Of a stretch of DNA of 64,000 bases, positions 1-11,931 are shown in pieces (within the stretch, counting starts at the first letter, position 1; the number at the start of each line of letters is the position of its first letter). Position numbers and translations under genes: made by a program. Origin of the DNA: Gnetum montanum (Eukaryota; Streptophyta; Gnetopsida; Gnetales; Gnetaceae). The notes below the pieces were generated by a model. It saw only the letters and a program-made list of their open reading frames with translations. It did not search any database and was not told the DNA's origin. Location: the NCBI GenBank assembly GCA_015680685.1, contig MNCI01024940.1:4319-68318 (forward strand), given 5' to 3'.

Positions 1-454
1 TTGCGTCAAGCAGCCGATTCCTTGACTAGCCGTACACGTCCGTAGACGCTCGTAATCAAGTCGTACTTGAACGCACTAGGAAAGCAGTAAATGAAAGCAA
101 TAAATGAAGCCATGTGCTGCAAGGTTTATCCAAAAAAGTTCGTCTTTATTGCCATACACAACTTGGGTTCAGGAGACAAGCTGCTCGAATAAAGAGCCGT
201 TCACTCTAGGACTCCTACTGCGGGCACATGGGGAAAAATTCTAACTCTGGAGTGATCAATCTGCCAGAGCTTCGCTACACTAGCCAGGATTTTTAAATGG
301 AGTGCCGCCTCTTATTTATAGAAATGGCGGCGGGACACGATATCGTGTACGCGATATTGCAGGAGACGATGCGATATCGCGTCGGCCGCGATATCGCGTG
401 GGATGCGATATCGCGTAAGCGATATCGCGGCCTAGTGTAAGTCGCGTCTCATCA
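1..454 (-). mobile_element. LTR of the ATATCGC family, truncated by window start
   Basis: Read on the minus strand, this begins TGATGAGACGC at 454 and runs off the window at position 1. It shares the landmarks of the other family members: a cluster of about six GCGATATCGC-like palindromes (about 335-430), a TATA box (TATTTATA at 313-320 on the plus strand), the CTCTAGGACTCC stretch and an AATAAAG-type signal. Only one end is visible, so solo LTR versus LTR of a full element cannot be decided. The sequence to its right resembles the segment at 29,916, showing an insertion into that duplicated sequence. Confidence 0.85.
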
Positions 455-805
455 AAGACCAACTTTTAGCCAACAATAGGTCTCCATAAAACTAATTCTT
501 GCTACAACAAGAAACATTAAGAATGGTGCATTCATAAGAAGGACTTCTAGAAAAAAGGTGTGGTCTCAACACGAACCAACAATAGGATGACCCACATTAG
601 AATTCTTCAAATTAATATGCCCAAAGAAATGTCACCAATCAAAAGAGTGATGCCACAGATCCAAGGATAACACAAATAGCTTAAATAAGGGAGCAGAACT
701 TGCAAAAGATCAACAACAAGGGCAACCGTGCCTCATGCACAATAAGTTGTCAAAACAAGACAACAAACATTTGTCTTTGGGATGGCACAAACAACCTCAA
801 AATGC
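455..805. repeat. Duplicated segment (partner at 29,916-30,252)
   Basis: Near-identical over about 340 bases to 29,916-30,252 in the same orientation, with scattered substitutions and small indels. No coding potential seen. In the partner this segment is fused directly to the root-cap pseudogene block, whereas here the two are 5.3 kb apart. Confidence 0.85.
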
Positions 806-1899
806 ATCCTCAAAAATCCCAACAACAAATCACCACACCATGTAGAACACAAAGCCTTGCATTATGAATGATAGATACAATGAAGGTAACATGCATGTAG
901 AATTTGAAAGTACAACCAAGAAGACATACATACATAAATAGAAAAACATACAATCACAAGAATGAACGTAAAAAGTCTACCGACAATGGTCTTAATTAAC
1001 CTAGAATAAGGCTCACCAAAAGCACATGTCTGAATTCCCTCCATCCTGAGGTACTTTGGAAAGAACATGTTCCAATTTGTATTTCCCATACTCATTGTAT
1101 CTAGGATGAGTGGGAGTCCAAGGATATCACATCCTACACAATTGAATCAATGCCATCTCAATACATGTCATTTGAGTGGAAACTGAGGCGAAGACTAGGT
1201 CTAATTCATCCTAGATGAATCACTAGAGACCAAAGATGAGATCTCCTTAAGCAAAAAAATTTCTGAGTTGCTAATAGAACTCTACTCTACCATATCAAAT
1301 ACACTCACAATTGGTCCAACCACAAGTAAACAAGTGGAGGACAATACCACAATGCAATCGTATACATCCTCAAGGAGAAAAACATACAATCTCCTCCTTC
1401 CGACTTAGTCATGGGGGAGATGGACATCCATACTAACAGTTTAAGAAGCTCCTTAGTCTTTTGACATTTCTTTTTTACACATTTTTGGTTTTACAACTTT
1501 TTATTTTCATATTCTTTTTTTACATCTTTTTGTTTTTTACGTTATTGATCTTTTCTAAGTTTTTGTTTTACACCAATGTTAGTGTATTTAATATTTCTTG
1601 AATACTCTTTTACTTTTTCTATATTTTATTATATAATTTCTTATGTTTGGTGTACTTCTCTACTCTTTTTTTCTAATAAAGTGCTAGGTACCGTGGTAAT
1701 GTGCTACTCAATGGTGGTATGTATCATTTGTGATTTGATTGTTGATGTCTAGTTTCTAACTTTGAATGTCATTATTGACAACTAGGACATGGTTTCTTTT
1801 CATGTAATAGGTAGTGTGTCCACATCATCCACCCATCCACACACTCTATGATTTTCCTTATTTAGAAAACATGTAGTCCCTTTTTCATTAATACAACCT
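806..1899. other. Unassigned AT-rich interval
   Basis: No recognisable gene or repeat family. From about 1,440 it becomes T-rich (poly-pyrimidine runs to about 1,680). The short open frames here have no recognisable motif. Confidence 0.4.
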
Positions 1900-2567
1900 T
1901 AATAAATTTGTGACTTGTGTAGTTTCCGATATTGGAAAGGAATCAAAGGTTTGGATAGGATGTGGCTTCAAAGAGATGCTATATTCTTCGTGCTTTTCTA
2001 TTTTCCTATGTGTGGGGGTGTTCTCATGAGCTTCTCATCATTCCATGTTATTCCACAATAGGAAGTCGAATAAGTCCTTCCATGGTGTGGTCCTCACCAA
2101 AAAAAGAAGAAGAAGATGAAGATTCAAAGACCACCCATTGGACAAAATAAATGCAAAAATGCATAGGTTTTTGCATGGTGTGGTTTCCATTTAAAAAAAA
2201 TATGGGAATTCAAATCACACCCCCGTAGACCAAATAAGTGGGACTATCTTCAACAAGGATGATGCACCAATATCACTCATAGGAGATTGTTCATGATCGT
2301 TGGATCTCTTCTACCTCTCCCTCCCTCTTTTGTTGCCAAGAGGGATTATATGTCCATTGGATCCAAGGGTGTTCTTTCCTGTTGTCATGAACACCCAACC
2401 TTGTACAAAATTGTAATGATGTATTCTTGGCACTTCTGTATTTGTTTGTTTCCTTTGTGTCACTCTACATGTCAGTCAAACATTCCATACCTCCTAATAT
2501 ATTTTGTAAGGGACTTGTTCCTCTTTCTTTGTACTCGAGGATAAGCTTTCATTTAGTTGATGGGGTA
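1900..2567 (+). mobile_element. 3' internal remnant of an LTR retrotransposon
   Basis: This stretch ends directly at the LTR that starts at 2,568. Its last 40 bases (GTACTCGAGGATAAG, then ATGGGGTA against the LTR) parallel the last bases of the intact element at 51,340-51,379 (AACTCGAGGACGAG, then GTGGGGGTA), so it carries a polypurine-tract-like end. No domain is recognisable in the remainder. The 5' limit is approximate. Confidence 0.55.
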
Positions 2568-3436
2568 TGATAAATCATGTTTTGCATAAAATTTAATATG
2601 GGGGTGGTTGTGATATCAAGTACACAATATCAAGTATACGATATAGTGACCCAAGATGCGATATTGGGCATGTAATATCAAGAGGTACTCCCAAGCCTAT
2701 AAATATAGCCCTTGGGCACACAATTTAGAAGTAGTTTTTGAAGTCAAGTAGAAAAATTCTTGCAGTTTGTTTATTCGAGAGTTAGAATATTTTTCAAGTG
2801 CCCATAGTAGGAGGTCTAAGTGTAATTGGATCTTTTTTCAACCATTGATGTACCTGAACACACCATTGTGTTGGCAATAAAGATGAGCTCTTTCATTCAT
2901 CCTTGCAGCACTTGAGACTTTCTTTCTTTATGCATTTATATATCATGATTTCATGCAATTTACATTAATGTTATTCATTTAGCAATTAATTTTGATTAAT
3001 TAAGCAACTAATTAAAATACACAAGCACAACCCCTTCGAACATACGTGTGACACTTGGTAGCTCAGAAATGATTAGCGTTTGACAACCCAATAGTATTTA
3101 CATGAAGTTTAGGATGTGTTTAGAAAGTGGGGACGGTTACTTGTGTTAGGCTAGATTAGACAATAGTTCACTCAACATTTAATTACTCTCACTTTCATTA
3201 TTGTTTTAGGCAATCAAATTAATAAAAAATAAAATGATAAAAATCTTATGCCTTAATCACACTTAACTATACACTTGCATTTCACAAGCAAGACAGGGAA
3301 GACAATGAATGGACAACACAAACTCACCATTTAGCTCTAACGTACTTGGTAATTAAACTCTACAAAATTTCATCGGATTACACGTGAACACCTGTGATTG
3401 GTATGGTTGGGCATAGGGGTACCTCACCAGTCATCA
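2568..3436 (+). mobile_element. Diverged LTR related to the ATATCGC family
   Basis: Starts TGATAAATC and ends CAGTCATCA, close to the TGATGAG...CTCATCA termini of the family. Upstream of a TATA box (TATAAATA, 2,698-2,705) lie about six degenerate copies of the palindrome, here mostly GATATCAAG. The 3' end carries the family signature GGTATGGTTGGGCATAGGG. Because a polypurine-like end precedes it, it is best read as a 3' LTR. It is clearly older than the copies at 43.5 and 51.4 kb. Confidence 0.75.
2612..2705 (+). promoter_or_regulatory. LTR promoter: degenerate ATATC array plus TATA box
   Basis: Repeated GATATCAAG/ATATAGTG cores are followed by CCTATAAATATAG. The layout matches that in the younger LTRs. 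Confidence 0.5.
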
Positions 3437-4384
3437 CTATCTATTCAAACAAATCAATTCTTATTGTAATACAAGTAAAAATAGTTACAGTAGCCTTTTT
3501 CTTCTTTGATTTCTTTATTATCATTTGGTTATTTATATCATTGATATTAAGTTCATTTTTCATATCTTTGGTTTTAAATTATTTATTTCTATTTTCTTTG
3601 ATTTCTTTATTGCCATTTGGTTATTTATATCATTGATATTAAGTTGATTTTTCATATCTTTAATTTTAAATTATTTTGTCTATTCACAACTTCAATACAT
3701 TTTTTCTTTCCTGAACATTTTTTTCTTAAACAAAAAAGAAAAACCGTTAAACAAATGGCATTTGCAATACAAAAGTTACACGAATTACACTCAAGTTGGA
3801 AAATGAATAAGCTTTTGTTGCAATTTTTTATTTGTTTTTGATTATTGTTTTTATTTTTCTTTTGAGCAACTGTTCTTCTTCTCTTTACAAAATGCCCTTT
3901 TACCTTATTAAATTTTACAAAAGAAATAGATTTATTAAAATTGAAACAATCTTTGCAAAAGGTAAGATAGGATAATAAAATCTGAAATTATTTGGCTATA
4001 TGTGCCCTTATAGTTGAATAACAACATTGAAAATGAATACCTTAATTTTCTTACAATATGCTACATTGGAGCACAAATTAGACATAGATGAGATATTATA
4101 GCATTGTTGTAAATTTAATTGATTTGTTCTAAATGTTCCAAAAAACACATGGTAATTTTCTTAATGATATTTTCAAAACTCATAGCATATATATTTCGAC
4201 AATCCAATAGATCCAAAAAGTGTAATAGCATAATAAAATATTCAATTTCAATTTCATAGGTAGCATGATACAAGCACAAAATCAGGTGTTAAATTAGCAT
4301 TCCACTTTTAATCCTTTAAGAATTCTCAAATTGGTAAAATTCAACAAAAATATTTCATTGATAACCTATAAGCTGTAAACCAAA
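3437..4384. other. Unassigned AT-rich interval
   Basis: Apart from a 92-bp tandem duplication near its start, no gene or known element is visible. Composition is strongly AT-rich with many homopolymer runs. Confidence 0.4.
3501..3680. repeat. 92-bp tandem duplication
   Basis: The block starting TTCTTTGATTTCTTTATT recurs 92 bases later with a few substitutions (compare GATATTAAGTTCATTTTTC with GATATTAAGTTGATTTTTC). Two units only. Confidence 0.85.
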
Positions 4385-4605
4385 CCAGTACTAGAAGTAC
4401 ATCATCGGTGTTATTTCACAAAGTAAAATACCAAGGCTATTCTTCAACCACAAGAGAGGAAGATGATTATTGTCATCAGAGTAAAATACCAAGGCTATTC
4501 TTCAACCACAAGAGGAGAAGATGATTATTGCACATCATCGATGTTATTTCACAGAGTAAAATACGAAGGCTATTCTTCAACCACAAGAGGGGAAGATGAT
4601 TATTC
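4385..4605. repeat. Three-unit tandem repeat (about 60-75 bp)
   Basis: The core GTAAAATACCAAGGCTATTC followed by TTCAACCACAAGAG and GAAGATGATTATT occurs three times (about 4,421, 4,481 and 4,555). Units 1 and 3 also carry ATCATCGRTGTTATTTCACA, so the middle unit looks like a shortened copy. Confidence 0.85.
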
Positions 4606-4859
4606 AACAAACCAAGAACCACAAAACACAGAGAACACAGCAAATGATACCAATAACAAGACCAATCACATCTCCCTTTCCGCTTAGTTACGCTTTACAC
4701 AAAGACGTGGCCAAGGAATAAAAACAGAAAAGAAAAAATGAGATTAAATATTCAAGGCCTGCACAGGAGACCACTCTGTGCCCCTCTAGATGCATTACTG
4801 TTACTGTTATTGTTATTATTATTATTATTAAAAATGGTGCAGCCAAGGCAGTAATGGAT

Positions 4860-6729
4860 GAGCAGAGATACCCATGACAGGCATGGGAGATGCCCTCTTT
4901 CACAGGGCTGACCTAGCCCTTGTGGTACGTCTAGCCCAGCAGGTACGTCTACCCCTTGTGCTAGCAGTTTGTAGCACAGATCCAGATGTGCAAAGCAGTC
5001 GTTCAGCCATGGCACGCGTAACCATGGGCGGCACACTGTACCCGTGGAAGGCACCGTCGGCCTCCGTCACCAGAACCACCGACGCGGTCACCACCGCCAC
5101 GTTGCCCACGCGCACCGCCACCAGCCGCTCCACCAAGAAATCTCCCTTGGAAACATCATCACTGTTCCACGTACAGGGGAAATTGTTGAAGAAATTGCCA
5201 CACCAATATTATTTTTCAAATTTGGAAAAATGAAAACATAAAAGTGAGATGATTTAAGAATATTTTCATAAGAATATTCATTTTTGAATTTAAATTTGGA
5301 AAAATGAAAACATAAAAGTGAGATGATTAAAGGAAATTGTCATAAGAATATTCATTTTTAAATTTACAAATCTTGGGAAAAATGATTGAGGCTGCACCCA
5401 AGAATTTGCCATAAAAACATCACTGTTTCCTTAAAATGTCACTGAAAAAACATCATTCTTTAATTTAAGAAAAAAACATAAAATCAAGATAATTCAAAGA
5501 ATTTTTTTTGAAAATGGTAGGAAGAAATTGTAATAAAACATCACTTTCCAAATTAAAAAAACATAAAACCAAGATAATTCAAAGAAATTGTCATGAAAAC
5601 ATCACTGTTGAAATAAAAAACCATACTATTGAGGATGGTTCAAAGAAATTGCCAGCAAAACAACACTAGAAAAAAGTTTCAAAGATGTTGGAATGAAATT
5701 GCCCTGAAAACATCACTATTTTAGTAAAACGTCACTGGAAATAAGTTTTGAAAATGTTAAAATGAAATTGTCATTTGAAGATGTACAGTGCTCATTCACT
5801 AAGCCCAGGTCCTTGCAAAGTTGGTCAATGAGCTGTAAAATTAATCTCTTGGAGTTGAAAAAATCATTGAAGATGACATGAAAAAATTGCTATAAAAACA
5901 TTACTGTTGCAGTAAAAAATATATGGGAAAACCGTTCAAGACAACACTATGAAATTACCATACAAAAAATATCAGCCATTGAAGATGATTCCAAAAAATT
6001 ACCTGGAAAAAGATCACAGTAGTAAAAATCCCTTAAAATAATGCTTAAAGAAGATACAAGGAAATGATTATAAAAATGATACAAAGAAAAACCACCTCTT
6101 CTTCTTTGTAAAGGAACGGTGAAAAAGAACTTAGGTAACTAACCTGTACACCAGGTTATCACTGGTGATGCCCATGTGGCCACAGGATCCTCCGGGAGGG
6201 CAACAGGAACACCATGAAAGGTGATCTGGAGGTGATTCACCTTCTCATCCCAGGTGGTGTGGGCTGTGGCAATGATGAGGATATGGCTGGAATGCATGAT
6301 TGCAAGCACCTGCACACAGGTGAAGTCGCGGTTCCAGTCCGCAGATGGGACGCTGATCATGCGCGCGTTGACATGAAAGTAGAAGTCGGCCATCGGCGCC
6401 AACAAAGCATGGGCAGCCCAGCACGCAGCACCAACACGACGCCTTGCATTTTATGCAATTCACACATAACATGCCTTGGAACAGGGATACGTGGGGTTTC
6501 CTGCCAAGGCATTCCTTTGGACAGTAAAGTGTCTTCAGAAAACATTTGCCTGTGGTTAGGAATACCGTGGATTCTCCTGCTTTTACTCCTCCGCCTCCTG
6601 CTCCTATAGTTTTGTGAAATGAGTTTGCACAGCTAAATTCTTTTCTTCTGTGACTGCTGATCCTGCCAAGAGAATCAGGCAGAGCATTAGAACAGCTTGG
6701 GAGATTGCAGACAAAGAAGAAGAAGCCAT
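4860..6729 (-). pseudogene. Root-cap / LEA-related protein, decayed copy 1
   Basis: Minus-strand remnant of a secreted plant root-cap domain protein (Root_cap, PF06830 from memory). From an ATG at 6,729 comes a signal-peptide-like start (MASSSLSAISQ then a Leu-rich run), then a frame break at a GGAG-rich tract near 6,610. In the next frame is the Cys-rich region (LYCPKECLG, CVNCIKCKASC, FVGADG), then a third frame with NRDFTCVQVLAIMHSSHIL, WDEKVNHLQITFHG and ALPEDPVATWASP. A splice donor (ACAG|GTTAGT) lies near 6,148. After an intron of about 1 kb, exon 2 near 5,150-4,870 gives EADGAFHGYSV and, in another frame, NDCFAHLDL. At least three frameshifts and no continuous frame, so non-functional. 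The family assignment rests on motif order recalled from memory. Confidence 0.75.
5240..6110. repeat. Degenerate repeats within the pseudogene intron
   Basis: The intron of the root-cap remnant consists largely of diverged repeats of the type GAAATTGTCATRAAAACATCACTGTT, spaced irregularly by about 60-120 bases. Examples begin near 5,330, 5,405, 5,580, 5,645 and 5,695. No coding signal. Confidence 0.6.
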
Positions 6730-6791
6730 TAGTGTGTAATGGTTTTGTGAGTGAGTGTTTTTTGGTTTAGTATTGAAATGATAAGTTGAGA

Positions 6792-6803
6792 TTTATATAT
6801 ATA
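6792..6803 (-). promoter_or_regulatory. TATA box of the root-cap pseudogene
   Basis: On the minus strand ACTATATATATAAAT lies about 65 bases upstream of the ATG at 6,729, a usual plant distance. The duplicate at 31.24 kb keeps a variant of it. Confidence 0.5.
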
Positions 6804-7123
6804 GTGGGCAGGCTGTCTGTTGGTATGAGAAGTGAGGTGAAAGTCTGGGTGCAATGTGTGAAGAAGTCACCAGATTTGTTTGACCGTCATGGCTTCTCTG
6901 CCGGCTCTTTATTGTGCTTGCTGCACGTTGCCGCATCCAATTGTTTATGCATTGTGTGGTTGTAGGCAGGGCCTCTGATTTCAAAAGTTGGCACAAGGGG
7001 AATATTTTTGTCTTAAAATGGGGCACCCTCAAGTGTCATTCTTGGAGAGCTGCGCTTGTTTTATTGGCATAAATGAACAGTTTTGTATGTTGTAATTTCG
7101 TTTTCATTAAAGAAGTTAAACTT

Positions 7124-7181
7124 TTGGAAGGTTAATATTATTTATAATTGGTTTGGAAGGTTAATATTATTTATAATTGGT
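7124..7181. repeat. 29-bp tandem duplication
   Basis: TTGGAAGGTTAATATTATTT and its continuation occur twice in a row here but once in the duplicate near 31.6 kb, so this arose after the segmental duplication, or one unit was lost there. Confidence 0.8.
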
Positions 7182-7947
7182 TTTTATTTCTTGTTAGGTG
7201 TGTTAGGTTGTTAAGTAAAAGGTTTTCAAAGTATAGGTTCTTAAAGTATTGCTAGATTCTTTAGTAATAATTGTCTTTACATGTACTCATAGTCATCCTT
7301 TTGGGGTTCTAATATTATCATTATTTTAGACTTTGTTAACAAAATAGTATTTATTATTTACAGTTTGTTTAATCATACTTAATCACTTTTTTCATGTTTT
7401 TTATTTTTAATATTCCTATTAATTGCTCTTGTATAGCTACAATTTAGCATCAATTTTCTTTGAACATCATCACACAATCTAAGAAACTAAATCATGAAAA
7501 ATAAAGAGAGATTATATAAATTGACCAAGCAACAAAAAAAATTTATTTAAACTTATTTTTTTAACATTATAATACTGTTTCAAATAGTAATCTTAGCACA
7601 AAAATTAAACACCTGAAATATAAATGCATCAGTTCTTTTTTATGTGATGTTTTGTCCATTGCCTCAATGGTTTGCAATATGAAAAGTGACAAACAATGAC
7701 AAGTGAAGGGAAGTAATCAAAGACTAAAATAACATTGGTCAGCAATACGAAAATCAAAATAAGATTAGACTATTAGAATTAAGCTTAAGACCTTTCATTT
7801 TATAAAAAGCAATGGTGGGTCCTTTTTTAAAAACTATAGGAGATAGAAGGGGGTTTGGACACCCCTTAGATCATTTTTTTAAACATTATTCTTATGAAAT
7901 TTCTTTTTAAATCTATAACTTAGTGTTGTATAATAGGGATCATCATT

Positions 7948-8015
7948 TGGAGTGATGCTAAGGTGCACATTTCTCAAGTCAAATACTTGGGTTCGATCCT
8001 AGCCCCAACCACTTG
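7948..8015 (+). mobile_element. tRNA-like SINE head, copy 1
   Basis: A box-A-like GTGATGCTAAGGTG is followed about 40 bases later by a good box B, GGTTCGATCCT, as in tRNA-derived SINEs. The duplicate lies at 32,393-32,460. The flanks are not long or clear enough to define SINE ends. Confidence 0.4.
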
Positions 8016-8418
8016 AAAAGGTTAGGCTTTCACTCATCTATTGACCCTACTAAGATCTTGCTTAATGGAAACTTTTACCAAGCCAAGACTTTTACCACTA
8101 ACCTAATCAAAAGTTAAATATACTTGCTATTCCATAAACTCACTCCAAGCAAAATATATAGTGAAACTACAAAATTTTTACTTAAGTCCACGAAGACCCC
8201 CTTTTGAATATATCAAAAAGAGCAAATTTCCTTTTATAAATTTTTTTTTACTCCATAACTCAACATTATGCATTGGAATTGAATATATAACTGAGGGTTT
8301 CCATACCAAAGCTCTTACCATTAAGCTAATATATTAGAATATTAAGTTATGAAAGTAAGAACAATCAAAATTGTAGCAAATTTTTTTTTATTAACTTTAA
8401 TGTTATGATATTCTTTTC

Positions 8419-9439
8419 TCACTTGGGGTTTGGATATTAAGTCCAATGTTTGGGGGCGATATCAAGATTGCTCCAAAGAAGAAGAGAAAGAAGAAGAACC
8501 ACCAACTTCTGGAGAGTCATCATGGGGATGGGGAGAAGCTTTGGCCTTTCAAGAGGAAAATGAAGGAGTCAATGAAAAAGAACAAAAGAGCTCTTCCAAA
8601 CAAGAAAATGAGGAAAAGGTTGAAGAGAAAGCTTCACTAGATCAAGGTGAGAGCTCCACCAAATAAGAAGATAACAAAATCGCCTACATCACATCAGAAA
8701 TCTCCTATGAAGAGGTGAAAGAGATGAGGATTCCCACTAGGTTAACCCTCACAATTCAGTTCCCACCCCAAGAATAGTCCATTGAAGGACTTGATAATGT
8801 ATAGATGTTATGTACAGTTTGATTTTCTCCTAGGAATGAGGTTTTTGTCCCATCTCACCTTATGTTAAATGGGAATTTTTCTCAAAAATGATTTCTTCTT
8901 GAATGTAAAAATTCAATGAAAATTTCAAGATGTTTTGGAAATGAGGCTACATAAGTTTATTTAAGTTTTAAAGGGGGAAGAGATGTTGGCACATTTTCAG
9001 CCACTACATGGAGCAGGAGTTTCAGTTTACTTAAGAAGAATAAAAATAAAATAGGTGTTAAAATTCAGATGAGTTTTATGATGATAAAAAACATATTTAA
9101 TTTAACCTTACATTGGGAAAAGAATGTAATATCTCAACATATTACATTCAACCAAACTTAGACTGGTTCAGTAACGGTGGCAGACATGGAATATACAGGG
9201 CCTGACCACACAAATATATCAAGGATGAATATTATTCAAGAATGATGTTGGTCCTGCTTTCACAAAAGCCAAAGAACAGAGAAAATAGGTTCTGTGTTAA
9301 GAAGAAATAGTTACTGAATACTTTCAGAGATAGGGTTAAGCACAAATTTTTTTAAAAAAAACGTAGTATCAATATGGCAACAAAAATGCAGTGCTGCTTG
9401 CCGCTAAAATTTTGCCAAGAAAACGCCAGAAATCACTTC
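8419..9439. other. Interval with a Glu/Lys-rich open frame, otherwise unassigned
   Basis: A 78-codon frame at 8,430-8,666 is rich in Glu, Lys and Ser (EEEKEEEPPTSGESS). It and a short in-frame-like continuation near 8,690-8,775 (YITSEISYEEVKEMR) may be a retroelement scrap, but no domain is recognisable. The rest is AT-rich without signals. Confidence 0.3.
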
Positions 9440-10029
9440 ATATTCCTTTCAGAATTTTGTGAAACACTTGTCGCGAAGGGTTTCTTTGTTCTATTTCCAC
9501 AGTGAGCCTAATTTCTTGGCCAGAGACTACTGAAGACGAATGAAGCAGGGTTAGAACGTAGCCGGTTGCCATGCCTACGCCTATGCCTGCGATTCTGGAC
9601 GGTTACTAGCAAAAACTACAAAACAAAAATACAAATGCGCCGGACTTGGATGCTGTCCACGAATAGGGGCAAGACACCATTTCCTAGGGTTCACAGATTC
9701 AAGTCATTTCACCATTAATATGAGTAAATTAGTAGCTGATGCCGAGCTGCGCGTAGAAGCTGTTCCAACTGCAATCGTGTTTGTGGGGGTTCAATAGATG
9801 ACACCCAGCCATGGCAGATGCGGAAGACATGGAGATGGTGGCAGCAGAGCAGCGGCAGGGTTCCAGTGACATCAGCAACAAACCAACAGCGGTGGCAATC
9901 GCGACCTCAGGCCAATCCAAGGCAGAGCGGTGGCAGCAAAATAATCAATGAAGTAGTTTGGTGGAGAGAAACAACACAAATCGCGGGAGAAAGCTGCACA
10001 CAGAAGAAGGCATCAAATCAACGCGATTA
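9440..10029. other. Locally GC-richer, gene-like island
   Basis: About 600 bases are visibly richer in G+C and CpG than the surroundings and lack repeat similarity elsewhere in the window. This is the sort of composition left by a 5' gene end, but no protein family is recognisable on either strand. Confidence 0.3.
9811..9951 (+). CDS. Possible short first exon or small ORF, unknown
   Basis: ATG in a strong context (GCCATGG) opens a 46-residue frame starting MADAEDMEMVAAEQRQGSSD and ending QQNNQ. It is acidic and Ala/Gln-rich, with no recognisable domain. It sits in the GC-richer island. An overlapping minus-strand frame (9,729-9,920) is equally open, so coding status is unproven. Confidence 0.2.
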   Translation: MADAEDMEMVAAEQRQGSSDISNKPTAVAIATSGQSKAERWQQNNQ

Positions 10030-10289
10030 ACCGCGTTAGAAAATCATTTACATTTGAAACGTATTTGCCATCCCATAAAGTTAACGTATTTTCCATTCCA
10101 TAAAGTTAATTTTATAACTGATTATATTTCTTAAAAAAAAATGAAACGTAAGCCTCAAAGATAATTATTGAATATAAATACTGGATACTTACCTATATAT
10201 TAAAATTATATTCAAAGACCAAATTCTTGAGGATATTTACCCAATATCATATATGATGTAAACACTTGTCAGTTGCAGATTTTCTTTTC

Positions 10290-10957
10290 ATAACTATCTA
10301 AAATTGTTGTAACTTTCTCATAGCTTGTTGGGAAAGTAATCTTCTAATTGGTTAGTCAGGTTATTTCAGAGAAAAGTTAGGAGAGATATTTTTGAGATAT
10401 TTTTGGGATATTTGGAAATTGCAGCTTACCTATACATCACTTAGAAGACTTGACATCTCATTTGGAAGAAGCAAAATCAAAGGGATATATATGGAGTATT
10501 ATAGCTTGTATCCCTATGTATCTTTAAGATTGTATTTTAACTACCAAGGCCACTTGTCAACTTCCTTATCTCTTTTGTGGTTGAAACCATCCAATATTGT
10601 TGTAACTTACCTAACTTGTTGGGCAAGTAACCTCCTAGCTTATTGGGCAAGTAATTTCCTAATTGGTTGACCAAGTTACTTGGGAGAGAAGTTAGGTGAG
10701 ATATTTTTAAATATGTAACTTCCCTACCTACCTTGGAACCCTATAAAAAGGCTTCAGGGGTTAAGGAGGAAAAGAAGGAGGGAGAAAAGGAAAAAAAAAA
10801 AAAAAAAAAAGGAGGACTTGATATCATCATCACTTCTCACATCAAAGAAGATTTGTAAAGAAGATTGCTTGCAAGATGGCTTGCTAGAATAAAGATTTCA
10901 GCCTCTTTGTCATGGTCCTGTGAGTTATGCATTTCATTTTTTGTTTTGTTTAAATTG
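10290..10957 (+). mobile_element. Putative LTR 5' part (other family), cut by gap
   Basis: A promoter-like block: repeated TTGTTGGGCAAGTAA motifs at about 10,325, 10,617 and 10,642, a duplicated stretch (10,320-10,400 against 10,615-10,715), then TATAAAA at 10,742-10,748, a purine-rich leader with an A20 run and GAATAAAG near 10,888. This order resembles U3-TATA-R of an LTR. The sequence then enters the N gap. Confidence 0.45.
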
Positions 10958-11501
10958 NNNNNNNNNNNNNNNNNNNNNNNNNNNNNNNNNNNNNNNNNNN
11001 NNNNNNNNNNNNNNNNNNNNNNNNNNNNNNNNNNNNNNNNNNNNNNNNNNNNNNNNNNNNNNNNNNNNNNNNNNNNNNNNNNNNNNNNNNNNNNNNNNNN
11101 NNNNNNNNNNNNNNNNNNNNNNNNNNNNNNNNNNNNNNNNNNNNNNNNNNNNNNNNNNNNNNNNNNNNNNNNNNNNNNNNNNNNNNNNNNNNNNNNNNNN
11201 NNNNNNNNNNNNNNNNNNNNNNNNNNNNNNNNNNNNNNNNNNNNNNNNNNNNNNNNNNNNNNNNNNNNNNNNNNNNNNNNNNNNNNNNNNNNNNNNNNNN
11301 NNNNNNNNNNNNNNNNNNNNNNNNNNNNNNNNNNNNNNNNNNNNNNNNNNNNNNNNNNNNNNNNNNNNNNNNNNNNNNNNNNNNNNNNNNNNNNNNNNNN
11401 NNNNNNNNNNNNNNNNNNNNNNNNNNNNNNNNNNNNNNNNNNNNNNNNNNNNNNNNNNNNNNNNNNNNNNNNNNNNNNNNNNNNNNNNNNNNNNNNNNNN
11501 N
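10958..11501. other. Assembly gap (544 N)
   Basis: Unresolved bases. Open frames drawn across it are artefacts. Confidence 1.
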
Positions 11502-11845
11502 ATTTTATTTGTTACAAGTAGGTATTATAAGGACCACGTAGACTAGGTAGTTGAACAAAATAGGAAATTTTCAAGAACTCACAGTACTTGGCAAAGTTGG
11601 TTGAATCTCTTTAAAGTAAGTCATTTGTAGTTTACACACAACGCAATCATTACATTTCTCACAACCGCACGCCGCAACAGCACACACACATACTCACATT
11701 AACTACTGAGTTTATTTAGAGGTATCTAGGCTTTGGTGTTGCCAGAGACCAGCAGGCACCTAAATCCTATTCGAGGACACTCGTTGGCGGTCACGTCCCA
11801 AATGGTCACCAATAGTTCTTTTGGCACTAGAAGGAGGGCTGAAAA
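11502..11845 (+). mobile_element. Putative LTR 3' part and leader
   Basis: Probable continuation of the LTR-like block before the gap. The segment TTTTGGCACTAGAAGGAGGG near 11,819-11,838 resembles a primer-binding/leader region of plant LTR elements. No terminal dinucleotide pair can be assigned because of the gap. Confidence 0.3.
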
Positions 11846-11931
11846 TTAAGCCTCTAGGTTCATAAGCCTTATACTTTTAGCACATCAACAATTATTTGTA
11901 AGGCTTAAGAATTAGATACTATTTTTAGTTC

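Larger units (their letters stand above)
6112..8418. repeat. Segmental duplication, copy 1 (partner 30,253-32,861)
   Basis: The whole stretch from the intron side of the root-cap donor, through exon 1, the promoter and about 1.6 kb of upstream DNA, is repeated at 30,253-32,861 in the same orientation at high similarity. Similarity stops after ATGTTATGATATTCTT. The upstream part is AT-rich and non-coding. Confidence 0.9.

Noticed and set aside
862-1095. Membrane-protein-like minus frame
   Set aside because: Hydrophobic by chance in AT-rich DNA. No homologue recognised and no gene signals.
8430-8666. Glu/Lys-rich protein gene
   Set aside because: Low-complexity frame of 78 codons with an overlapping open frame, no domain and no splice or promoter support. 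Recorded only inside an unassigned interval.
10865-11546. Open frames of over 200 codons near 11 kb
   Set aside because: They consist almost entirely of N bases in the assembly gap.
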